Source: Parcubacteria group bacterium Greene0416_79 (GTDB taxonomy: Bacteria > Patescibacteriota > Minisyncoccia > Phycocordibacterales > UBA10002). Taken from it: a stretch of DNA of 8,458 nucleotides. The notes under the pieces are model-generated. The model was not told where the DNA came from and searched no databases. It saw nothing but the letters and a program-made list of their open reading frames with translations. A program made the translations under genes and the position numbers. The stretch is from NCBI GenBank assembly GCA_007375655.1, contig VMES01000041.1:1-8458 (forward strand), written 5' to 3'. This document shows positions 1-5,282 of the stretch, in pieces; positions within the stretch are counted from its first letter, which is position 1; each line of letters opens with the position of its first letter.

Positions 1-1
1 G

Positions 2-670
2 ATTGTCGGGGGCAAAGGCAAAAAAGCGGAGATTGAAGCGCGTCTCGCGCAGCTTCGCAAACAGCGCGAGAACACGGATTCAAAGTATGATGTTGAAAAG
101 ATTGACGAGCGCATCGCCAAACTTTCCGGCGGCGTGGCGGTTATCCGCGTCGGCGCGGCAACGGAAACGGAAATGAAATATCTGAAATTGAAGATTGAAG
201 ACGCGGTAAACGCGACCAAAGCCGCGATTGCGGAAGGCATTGTCGCGGGCGGCGGGGTTGCATTTATCAAAGCCGCGCAGAAAGCGAAACACTGGTTTGA
301 AAATGAAAAAGGAAAGGGGCAGGCGGACACAGCCAAAGAATTTGAAGTCGGATTCACTATTGTGGTGAAAGCGCTTGAAGCGCCGCTCCGCCAGATCGCG
401 GTGAATGCCGGAAAAGACGACGGCTCGGTGATTGTTGAAGAGGTGCGCAAGGGTCGCGGAAACTTCGGATACGATGCGCTCAAAGACGAAATGGTTTCTG
501 ATATGGCGCTTGCGGGAATTGTTGATCCGGTGAAGGTCGCGCGGCTCTGTGTGCTGAACGCGGCTTCAGCGGCGGCAATACTTTTGACGACTGAAGTGGC
601 GGTTGCGGAAGAACCCAAGGAAGAGAAGGGAGCCGCGCCTGCAATGCCAGGAGGAATGGGAGATTACTAA
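2..670 (+). CDS. groEL: Chaperonin GroEL (60 kDa), C-terminal part; 5' end outside window
   Basis: This is the last 222 residues of a GroEL/Hsp60 subunit, read from base 2 with no start in the window; about 320 residues are missing upstream compared with the usual ~540. GroEL forms the double-ring cytosolic folding chamber that works with GroES and ATP. Visible family landmarks are the apical-domain helix ending in [19 protein letters not shown], the [16 protein letters not shown] segment (here [21 protein letters not shown]), the nucleotide-domain motif [19 protein letters not shown], and the C-terminal [12 protein letters not shown]. The protein ends in a short Gly/Met tail, PGGMGDY, like the GGM repeats of typical GroEL. 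Met at base 134 is internal, not a start. The function is certain; nothing suggests that the visible part is broken. Confidence 0.97.
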   Translation: MVGGKGKKAEIEARLAQLRKQRENTDSKYDVEKIDERIAKLSGGVAVIRVGAATETEMKYLKLKIEDAVNATKAAIAEGIVAGGGVAFIKAAQKAKHWFENEKGKGQADTAKEFEVGFTIVVKALEAPLRQIAVNAGKDDGSVIVEEVRKGRGNFGYDALKDEMVSDMALAGIVDPVKVARLCVLNAASAAAILLTTEVAVAEEPKEEKGAAPAMPGGMGDY

Positions 671-730
671 ATCTCGGCGCGGCAATTTCTAATTCCTAAT
701 TCACCTAATTTCTAAAAAAGAGTATGGTCG

Positions 731-762
731 CCCGATTCGTCCGTCGCGGCGGACGAATCGGG
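731..762 (+). terminator. Strong hairpin after groEL, possible terminator
   Basis: A perfect 13-bp inverted repeat (arms 731-743 and 750-762, CCCGATTCGTCCG and its complement) encloses a 6-nt loop, 60 bases after the groEL stop. The position fits transcription termination, but the run following it (GCGGCGGTGTTTTG) is not a proper U tract, so intrinsic termination is uncertain. An mRNA-stabilising 3' hairpin is the alternative. Confidence 0.5.
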
Positions 763-787
763 GCGGCGGTGTTTTGCGCATTTTGTG

Positions 788-833
788 GTATACCCACACC
801 AACTTTTTACAAAAAGTTGGTGTGGGGGTATAC
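788..833. repeat. Long near-perfect inverted repeat between groEL and lemA
   Basis: A 21-nt left arm (788-808) and a 23-nt right arm (811-833) are complementary throughout except for two extra G's in the right arm. Only AC separates them. The arms begin and end with the self-complementary GTATAC and meet at TTTTT/AAAAA. It could act as a bidirectional terminator, a protein-binding palindrome upstream of the lemA promoter, or a dispersed intergenic palindrome. The sequence does not decide between these. Confidence 0.75.
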
Positions 834-861
834 TTTCACCTGTCGGACTCTTGTCTATAAT
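833..861 (+). promoter_or_regulatory. Probable promoter of lemA
   Basis: A perfect TATAAT lies at 856-861, about 30 bases before the lemA ATG. The best -35 candidate at 17-bp spacing is the weak CTTTCA at 833-838. The right arm of the preceding inverted repeat ends exactly where this -35 begins, so a protein bound to the palindrome could influence initiation. The leader would be only about 25 nt and carries no Shine-Dalgarno sequence. Confidence 0.5.
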
Positions 862-891
862 CTCATTACTAGTTACTAACTACTTCTTACC

Positions 892-1452
892 ATGAACCCC
901 CTCTACATCATCATAGGTATAGTCGTACTTCTCGTCTTGTGGGCGGTCTTCGCCTACAACCGGTTTATCACGCTCGTTAATCGTGCGAAAGAGGCGTGGA
1001 GTGACATTGATGTGCAGTTGAAGCGTCGCTATGACCTCATCCCGAATCTCGTGAAGACGGTCAAGGGGTATGCCGCGCATGAACGCACGGCCTTTGAAAA
1101 GGTCACGCAGGCGCGCGCCGCGGCAATGGGCGCGGGCAACCTCGCCCAGAAGTCGCAGGCGGAGCTCGGGCTCACGGGCGCCTTGAAGTCGCTCTTTGCG
1201 ATTGCGGAAGCGTACCCAGACCTCAAGGCGAACCAGAACTTCGCGGAGCTTCAGCGCGAGCTCTCGGATACCGAAAACAAGATTCAGGCGTCTCGCCGTT
1301 TTTACAATGGGAATGTTCGCGACCTCAATACCGCGGTGGACACCTTCCCGAACAACCTCATCGCGGGGTTCTTCAAATTCGTCAAACTTGAGTTCTTTGA
1401 ACTGGAAGCGGGGGAGGAGGCGGCGAAACAACCAGTCAAAGTAAGTTTCTAA
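892..1452 (+). CDS. lemA: LemA family membrane-anchored protein
   Basis: This 186-aa protein matches the LemA family in length and layout. One N-terminal membrane segment (about residues 4-22, hydrophobic, followed by AYNRF) leads into a helical domain carrying the family hallmark YDLIPNLVKTVKGYAAHE (47-64). A second hallmark, RRFYNGNVRDLN, is at 135-146, then a conserved region around TFPNNLIAGFFKF (151-163). The bulk is predicted to lie outside the cytoplasmic membrane or along its face. LemA's biochemical role is not settled. Genes of this family are often adjacent to htpX-type proteases, as here, suggesting a role in envelope stress or proteolysis. The ATG at 892 follows AACTACTTCTTACC, with no ribosome binding site, and gives the expected N-terminus. 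Confidence 0.95.
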   Translation: MNPLYIIIGIVVLLVLWAVFAYNRFITLVNRAKEAWSDIDVQLKRRYDLIPNLVKTVKGYAAHERTAFEKVTQARAAAMGAGNLAQKSQAELGLTGALKSLFAIAEAYPDLKANQNFAELQRELSDTENKIQASRRFYNGNVRDLNTAVDTFPNNLIAGFFKFVKLEFFELEAGEEAAKQPVKVSF

Positions 1453-1581
1453 AACACAAAGCACAATATCCAAAAGTAAAACAAAGCACAGGTACTCATA
1501 CTTCTCAAACTTTTGTGTTTTGTTATGTTTGTGCCTCTGTGTGGTTTTTTGTGCGGTCTGTGTTTTGTGTAGTTCTTAAAT
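1453..1581 (+). other. lemA-htpX spacer with A/C-rich half then T/G-rich half
   Basis: No gene is present. From 1453 to about 1495 the plus strand is rich in A and C (ACACAAAGCAC, AAAACAAAGCAC). From about 1508 to 1572 it is almost only T and G (TTTTGTGTTTTG, GTGTGGTTTTTTGTGCGG, GTGTTTTGTGT). The halves are roughly complementary and could fold into a long, imperfect, G-U-rich hairpin. No clear promoter or Shine-Dalgarno sequence for htpX is visible, so htpX may be read from the lemA promoter. Confidence 0.5.
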
Positions 1582-2502
1582 ATGGCTTCTCTTTACACTC
1601 ATCAATCGCAAAATATCTGGAAGACCTGGCTGCTCATGTCGATCTTTTTCATCGTCATCATTTTGCTGGGGTGGTTCTTGAGTGCCTACTACGGCTCGCC
1701 GAACATACTCTACATCGCCGTCATCTTTAGCATTTTCATGAATGTCGCGAGCTACTGGTGGTCGGACAAGATTGTGCTCAAGATGACCGGCGCACGTCCC
1801 GCGCGCCGCGAGGAGTTCTTTGACTTCTATACCGTAACCGAGAATCTCGCGATTACTGCCGGGCTCCCGATGCCGCGGCTCTATGTCATTGACGACAAGG
1901 CGCCGAACGCTTTTGCCACGGGCCGCGACAAAGAGCATGCGGCAGTTGCGGCGACCACGGGGCTTCTCGCGATTCTTGAGAGGAGCGAACTTGAAGGCGT
2001 CGTCGCCCACGAACTCTCGCACATCGGCAACCGCGACATCTTGGTCGGGACAGTCGTGGTGGTGCTTGTCGGATTTGTCACGCTTCTCTCGGATTTTTTC
2101 CTGCGCACCGCGCACTTTGGAGGAGACAGGCGAGGCAACGGAGGAGGTCGGGTGCAGGGACTCATGCTTCTTCTCGGCATCATACTCGCGATTCTCTCGC
2201 CCATTATTGCCACGCTTATTCAACTTGCGATCTCGCGCAAGCGCGAGTTTCTCGCCGACGCTTCCGGCGCGCTTCTCACCCGCTATCCCGACGGGCTCGC
2301 CTCGGCGCTTCAGAAAATCTCGCAGTATGCCCGTCCGATGGCGAAAGCCAACCACGCGACCGCGCACCTTTTTATCGTGAGTCCCTTCGGCGCGAGCGGC
2401 GTTACCGGTTTTGTGAATAAAATGTTTAGCACGCATCCGCCGGTTGGCGAGCGTCTGCAGGCGCTCCTTGGCGAGCGCGGTACTCACCCGTACATTGTAT
2501 GA
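1582..2502 (+). CDS. htpX: HtpX-type membrane zinc metalloprotease (M48 family)
   Basis: This 306-aa protein is a full-length HtpX/M48B integral membrane endopeptidase, which degrades misfolded membrane proteins in envelope quality control. The zinc site is intact: HELSH at 143-147 gives two His ligands and the catalytic Glu144, and Glu222 in REFLAD (221-226) is the third ligand. There are two N-terminal membrane segments (about 16-35 and 40-58) and two more after the active site (about 153-171 and 192-216). The soluble segment MPRLYVIDDKAPNAFATG (97-114) is typical of the family, as is the C-terminal STHPPVGERLQAL (283-295). The ATG at 1582 has no Shine-Dalgarno sequence but gives the expected short cytosolic start. 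The TGA stop overlaps the next start as ATGA, indicating translational coupling. Confidence 0.97.
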   Translation: MASLYTHQSQNIWKTWLLMSIFFIVIILLGWFLSAYYGSPNILYIAVIFSIFMNVASYWWSDKIVLKMTGARPARREEFFDFYTVTENLAITAGLPMPRLYVIDDKAPNAFATGRDKEHAAVAATTGLLAILERSELEGVVAHELSHIGNRDILVGTVVVVLVGFVTLLSDFFLRTAHFGGDRRGNGGGRVQGLMLLLGIILAILSPIIATLIQLAISRKREFLADASGALLTRYPDGLASALQKISQYARPMAKANHATAHLFIVSPFGASGVTGFVNKMFSTHPPVGERLQALLGERGTHPYIV

Positions 2503-3143
2503 TGGAGCCACTCGTCTTGAGGCGAAAAAAATCCGACACCGTAGTAGAACGGGTGCTTAGCGAGTCAAAGCGCCGGTATCTGGCGAAAGTGACGGTGACT
2601 GATACGATTCTCGCGGCCGTGGTGCTCCCGTTTATTCCGCGTTTCGTCACCCCAAACCACATTACGGTCTTTCGTTTCATCTGCATTCCGTTTGTGCTTG
2701 CCGCGCTTCTTCTTAAGCTTCATCTTCTGGCAACCGTGCTCTTTGCGATTGCTGCGTTTTCTGACGCCGTGGACGGTGCGCTCGCGCGCACCCGTGATGC
2801 GGTGAGCTCGTGGGGGATTATGTTTGATCCGTTGGCGGACAAACTGCTTGTCAGCGTGACGGCGGTCGTGCTCATCTCTTCTGTCCTGAATTCCTATATC
2901 GCGTTGACCGTCGTGCTCCTGGAGGTGTGTCTCATTGCCTCGGTGTACTTCCGTTACGGCGGGAATGTGGTGCCGGCAAAGACCGCGGGGAAGATAAAGA
3001 TGGTTTTGCAGTGCGTCGGACTCGGACTCCTTCTCCTTTATGTGAACATCGGCGGCGCGGCGCTTCTTGCCGCCGCAAAGTACACGCTCTACGCCGCCAT
3101 TCTCTTTGCGTTTCTCTCGCTCTTCGTGTATCGTTCCATCTAA
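2499..3143 (+). CDS. CDP-alcohol phosphatidyltransferase family enzyme, PgsA-like
   Basis: This 214-aa membrane enzyme transfers a phosphatidyl group from a CDP-lipid to an alcohol, in phospholipid synthesis. The full family signature DxxDGxxARx8GxxxDxxxD is present without a change: D89, D92-G93, A96-R97, G106, D110, D114. These Asp residues bind the two metal ions. Several hydrophobic segments fit a six-helix membrane fold (about 54-72, 74-92, 115-133, 136-150, 168-184, 190-209), and TPNHITVFRF (51-60) is the usual entry to the domain. Phosphatidylglycerophosphate synthase is the most likely activity, but the acceptor alcohol cannot be read from sequence, so no symbol is given. Two ATGs stand in tandem at 2499 and 2502; the first overlaps the htpX stop by 4 nt. 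Confidence 0.9.
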   Translation: MMEPLVLRRKKSDTVVERVLSESKRRYLAKVTVTDTILAAVVLPFIPRFVTPNHITVFRFICIPFVLAALLLKLHLLATVLFAIAAFSDAVDGALARTRDAVSSWGIMFDPLADKLLVSVTAVVLISSVLNSYIALTVVLLEVCLIASVYFRYGGNVVPAKTAGKIKMVLQCVGLGLLLLYVNIGGAALLAAAKYTLYAAILFAFLSLFVYRSI

Positions 3144-3144
3144 T

Positions 3145-3468
3145 ATGCATGCTATAGAATCAGAACAGTCACCGTTTCATATTCCGCCAACTCCAAAATT
3201 TGTGGAAGAAATCGCCGCGCGTAAAACAACGGAAGCACGGGAGGGAAAGACGGTCCTTCTCTTCTCCGATATCAATCCATCCGAACTCGTCGCTGATGAC
3301 GAGATGATGTTTGAACGGGTTATGCGTGGTGAACAACTTCCGTCAGACCAGGAGTTTAGCGAATACCGGAAGCGGGTCATTGAGTCAGGTAACAAAAGCA
3401 GAAAAGGTCTGTGCGCGTATCTTGCGAATATGCTCATGGTTCAGCGCTACCGGAAGAAAGAATTGTAA
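3145..3468 (+). CDS. Small hydrophilic protein of unknown function (107 aa)
   Basis: I do not recognise this protein. The ATG at 3145 comes one base after the stop of the phosphatidyltransferase gene (TAATATG), so the two are probably co-translated. The sequence is soluble and charged, with no signal peptide or membrane segment. It has a Pro-containing N-terminus (FHIPPTPKF, 11-19), a short hydrophobic strand KTVLLFSDINPSEL (35-48), an acidic stretch ADDEMMFERVM (50-60), and a basic C-terminal half with SGNKSRKGL (81-89) ending RYRKKEL. The C-terminal half could be a helical nucleic-acid- or protein-binding module, but that is a guess. Codon use resembles its neighbours and the frame is open and tightly spaced, so I take it as real. 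A longer reading from 3067 would run inside the upstream gene and is not needed. Confidence 0.75.
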   Translation: MHAIESEQSPFHIPPTPKFVEEIAARKTTEAREGKTVLLFSDINPSELVADDEMMFERVMRGEQLPSDQEFSEYRKRVIESGNKSRKGLCAYLANMLMVQRYRKKEL

Positions 3469-3506
3469 AATAAAAAATAATGCGCCGTGCAACCACCGCG
3501 CATCAG

Positions 3507-3591
3507 GGAGGGTTCGCATAGTGGTCTAGTGCGCTCGCTTGGAGAGCGAGTGTGGGGAAACTCACCGAGAGTTCGAATCTCTCACCCTCCG
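3507..3591 (+). tRNA. tRNA-Ser (anticodon GGA, reads UCC/UCU)
   Basis: A complete class II tRNA can be folded by hand. The acceptor stem is GGAGGGT (3507-3513) with ACCCTCC (3584-3590). The D stem is GCA/TGC (3516-3518, 3530-3532). The anticodon stem is CTCGC/GCGAG (3534-3538, 3546-3550) around loop TTGGAGA, which places GGA at 3541-3543. A long variable arm, GTGGG/CTCAC (3552-3556, 3561-3565), is diagnostic for serine, leucine or tyrosine tRNAs. The T stem is GAGAG/CTCTC around TTCGAAT. Base 73 is G (3591), as expected for serine tRNAs. The 3' CCA is not encoded (CTT follows) and must be added after transcription. Confidence 0.97.
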
Positions 3592-3703
3592 CTTGAGTCC
3601 GCGAAAGCGGTGAAATTATATCCTTTGCGCGAACCTTTTTCGAGCGGAAAACGGACTGAACCGCCCCGCCGCCCGCCTCCGCTAACGCTCCGGCGGCAAC
3701 CTC

Positions 3704-3782
3704 GCAGAAAAATATCCTCCGCTTTCTTGATTTTGCGCGCGCCCGATTTTTTCTTCTAAAAAGGAAAAGGATATTTTTCTGC
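3704..3782 (+). repeat. Hairpin module A of a tandem hairpin array
   Basis: Perfect 15-bp arms (3704-3718 GCAGAAAAATATCCT and its complement at 3768-3782) flank a 49-nt loop. The 3' side reads AGGAAAAGGAT (3762-3772), nine variable bases, then CTCGG (3782-3786). The same framework recurs exactly 100 nt downstream in module B with a different stem sequence. Confidence 0.8.
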
Positions 3783-3833
3783 TCGGTTCCGCCCTCCAAG
3801 TATTCGGGCGGTACGGCGGGGCTTCAATTCGGA

Positions 3834-3885
3834 CGAGGCAAAGCAAAACTATTTTTGCGGGAGGAAAAGGATTTGCTTTGCCTCG
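3834..3885 (+). repeat. Hairpin module B of the tandem hairpin array
   Basis: Perfect 14-bp arms (3834-3847 CGAGGCAAAGCAAA and its complement at 3872-3885) flank a 24-nt loop containing GCGGGAGGAA (3857-3866). The 3' framework AGGAAAAGGAT-N9-CTCGG (3862-3886) is shared with module A. The N9 differs (TTGCTTTGC here, ATTTTTCTG in A), and each N9 pairs with its own upstream arm. Confidence 0.8.
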
Positions 3886-3915
3886 GCTCTTGTTTTAAAA
3901 CGGCGGGGATTCGGT

Positions 3916-3960
3916 ATCCGCCGCGCAGGAGGGTGCGGGAGGAATGCGCGGCGGATTTTT
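3916..3960 (+). terminator. Hairpin module C followed by T5, terminator-like
   Basis: Perfect 12-bp arms (ATCCGCCGCGCA 3916-3927 and its complement 3945-3956) close a 17-nt loop that again contains GCGGGAGGAA (3935-3944), as in module B. The 3' arm runs directly into a T stretch (3956-3960), so on the plus strand it resembles an intrinsic terminator, possibly for tRNA-Ser transcription. The inverted copy at the right edge of the window has the same hairpin facing the ATP-grasp gene. Confidence 0.6.
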
Positions 3961-3985
3961 GGCGGGCGCGGCGGATTTTTGGCGG
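3946..3985 (+). repeat. Perfect 20-bp tandem duplication
   Basis: The unit GCGCGGCGGATTTTTGGCGG occurs twice head to tail (3946-3965, 3966-3985). The other copy of this block, at the right edge of the window, has the unit once. The upstream arm of module C can therefore pair with either unit, each followed by T5. Confidence 0.95.
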
Positions 3986-3991
3986 AAGGGC

Positions 3992-4019
3992 TTGAACAAA
4001 ATCACTAGTGCTGTATAAA
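3992..4019 (+). promoter_or_regulatory. Promoter-like pair facing into the segment, antisense to the CofE-like gene
   Basis: TTGAAC (3992-3997) and TATAAA (4014-4019) are 16 bp apart. The -35 lies inside the repeated block and the -10 just outside it. Transcription would start near 4026 and run against the 3' end of the minus-strand CofE-like gene. The matching site in the right copy drives the ATP-grasp gene. No plus-strand gene is seen downstream here. Confidence 0.4.
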
Positions 4020-4038
4020 CTTGAGAATTCCCGCTCCA

Positions 4039-4743
4039 TCAATGTTTCGGCAATTTCGAAAAAAGTGGACGGTACATGTCTTCTTGGATATCAATACGCA
4101 ACTCCGCGCGGTTTACTCTATCGCAAAATTCCACTGGCGCTCTTTCAATGATCGCCAAAGGTTGTCGCTCGTTCCCTTCGCCCATAACTAAAACTGCGGC
4201 GGTAGCAAGACCATCGGCTATATTCGTCCGAGAAAATTTAAACTTTCTGCCAAAAATATCCGGCGTACCGCGGTAGTCCTTAATACCGCGAAAGCCCGCG
4301 TAGCCAACGCCGACTCCGGTTACTCCGGCGCGAAGCGGCACGGTTCGGCTATCGGTAATCAAAACGCCTAAATGCCTTAGGCTATATCTTTGTCGCAATG
4401 TATTGCGAAGATTACGGGCTGTCTTGAAACTATCTTTAGGCAATAAGATAAGTTTGCCATTTGCATTCGACTCATCAATTCCGGCGGAAGCCATAACCAT
4501 TCCATCCTTAACCGTAAGCCAAACATATTTGGTGGGTATGGCAAGCTCACTTTCTGCGCGAATCAGCTTCTCTTTGGTCTGGACATTTTCAGCGACAGCT
4601 GTCCGTTTCTCCGCAAGAGCGACGATTTTAGAAGTAACAACAATCACGGATTTTTCTTGGAGTTTCTTGAAATGGTCCGTGATGAAAGCGACCAAATCCT
4701 CGCCCTCTTGAAAGATACGGGTTTTGATTGGTCGGATAATCAT
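4039..4743 (-). CDS. CofE-like gamma-glutamyl ligase family protein (divergent)
   Basis: This 234-aa protein matches the F420-0:gamma-glutamyl ligase family (CofE, PF01996), which joins glutamate to coenzyme F420-0 using GTP and metal ions. Family landmarks in order are TSKIVALAEKR (37-47), AGIDESNANGKLILLPKD (87-104), LGVLITDSRTVPLRAG (125-140), GVGVGYAGF (143-151), IKDYRGTPDIFGR (154-166), and NIADGLATAAVLVMGEGNERQPLAII (174-199). The length is normal. It is odd in that the usual TDTFGRPWR-type motif reads TDSRTVPLR, losing the Gly-Arg pair, so the substrate may not be F420. The ATG overlaps the TGA of the RibD-like gene as ATGA, so it is the last gene of that operon. Folate or another pterin/flavin cofactor as acceptor is an inference from this context. 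The family call is firm; the substrate is unknown. Confidence 0.85.
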   Translation of the reverse strand: MIIRPIKTRIFQEGEDLVAFITDHFKKLQEKSVIVVTSKIVALAEKRTAVAENVQTKEKLIRAESELAIPTKYVWLTVKDGMVMASAGIDESNANGKLILLPKDSFKTARNLRNTLRQRYSLRHLGVLITDSRTVPLRAGVTGVGVGYAGFRGIKDYRGTPDIFGRKFKFSRTNIADGLATAAVLVMGEGNERQPLAIIERAPVEFCDRVNRAELRIDIQEDMYRPLFSKLPKH

Positions 4744-5282
4744 GGTTTTGAGTGGTTAATCTGATAGTGAAGCAAGAGCGTGCCGGTGCGATTGAGCCGC
4801 TTCACGGATAGCAAGCTAACTCGTATCGTTCGAGTGCCGCCGACAAACATTTCCTTTCCCCGCCCAAAAATAAGCGGTTCAATGGTAACGAAAATTTCGT
4901 CTAAGAATCCACTTTCCAACATGAAGTGGTATACCGCGCCGCCGCCGAGCACAGCCACTGTCTTATATTTTGCAAGCAAAGAGACCAGATCAACATTCGC
5001 TGGATTCACGAATGTTACATTTCCTCTGCGCACCATCGTTGCTAGGCGGTTTGAGAGAACAAACGTATTTCGTTTGCGTAACCACCTCGCAGCCGCTCTG
5101 TAGGTATTGCGGCCAACAACAACGGCATCCGCGCGCGAAAGTGAGTGTTGTAAAAATTGCCAATCTTCTTTGCTCGTCCATCGCGGCAAAGTTTTTCCTA
5201 ACAGTGAAATGCGTCCATCAATGCTTGCGGCAACGAACGCGACAAAACGCGTTTTACGTTGTAGAAGATGTTGTGGGTGCAT
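4740..5282 (-). CDS. RibD C-terminal / dihydrofolate-reductase-like NADPH reductase
   Basis: This 180-aa protein has the RibD C-terminal (DHFR-like) fold as a stand-alone domain. In riboflavin synthesis this domain reduces a ribosylaminopyrimidinone with NADPH; stand-alone relatives include substitutes for dihydrofolate reductase. Visible motifs are FVAASIDGRIS (16-26), RWTSKEDWQFL (34-44), ADAVVVGRNTY (51-61), RNTFVLSNR (71-79), the nucleotide-binding VLGGGAVY (111-118), and DEIFVTIEPLIFGRG (128-142). The deaminase half of full RibD is absent. I chose the ATG at 5282: the upstream in-frame TTG at 5324 would lengthen the overlap with the membrane gene. There is no Shine-Dalgarno sequence. It overlaps its upstream neighbour by 29 nt and its downstream neighbour by 4 nt, so all three are probably co-translated. 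Which substrate it reduces is not visible. Confidence 0.85.
   Translation of the reverse strand: MHPQHLLQRKTRFVAFVAASIDGRISLLGKTLPRWTSKEDWQFLQHSLSRADAVVVGRNTYRAAARWLRKRNTFVLSNRLATMVRRGNVTFVNPANVDLVSLLAKYKTVAVLGGGAVYHFMLESGFLDEIFVTIEPLIFGRGKEMFVGGTRTIRVSLLSVKRLNRTGTLLLHYQINHSKP

Larger units (their letters stand above)
3867..4004 (+). repeat. Left copy of an inverted duplicated block flanking 4.3 kb
   Basis: Bases 3867-3965 are identical, base for base, to the reverse complement of 8360-8458. After the extra 20-bp unit and a few mismatched bases, the match resumes at CTTGAACAAAATCA (3991-4004, against 8341-8354). The block holds the 3' half of hairpin B, all of hairpin C, and the -35-like TTGAAC at its inner end. 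Its outer limit is unknown because the other copy runs off the window. Confidence 0.95.
3592..4038. other. Gene-free, hairpin-rich intergenic region after tRNA-Ser
   Basis: No convincing coding sequence lies here; the open frames have no family resemblance and are a by-product of GC-rich DNA. A small CCGC-GAAA-GCGG hairpin (3599-3610) follows the tRNA. A GC-rich inverted segment (GCCGCC 3668-3673 with GGCGGC 3692-3697) comes next, followed by three larger hairpins (3704-3782, 3834-3885, 3916-3956), a 20-bp tandem duplication, and a promoter-like pair at 3992-4019. These are listed separately. Confidence 0.8.

Noticed and set aside
880..1473. Long minus-strand frame opposite lemA
   Set aside because: It lies almost entirely opposite a clear LemA gene and its translation is Arg/Glu-rich with no family features; it is a shadow of GC-rich codon use.
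1576..2511. 311-codon minus-strand frame opposite htpX
   Set aside because: The plus strand encodes a complete M48 protease with an intact zinc site; the antisense frame is low-complexity and charged.
3487..3799. Open frames on both strands across tRNA-Ser and the hairpin region
   Set aside because: They run through a complete tRNA and through paired hairpin arms, and their translations are Arg/Pro/Ser-rich with no family resemblance.
3867..4004. CRISPR array or attachment site
   Set aside because: The repeats here are hairpins and an inverted duplication, not evenly spaced direct repeats with unique spacers, and no part of the tRNA-Ser 3' end is repeated at the other side of the segment within the window.
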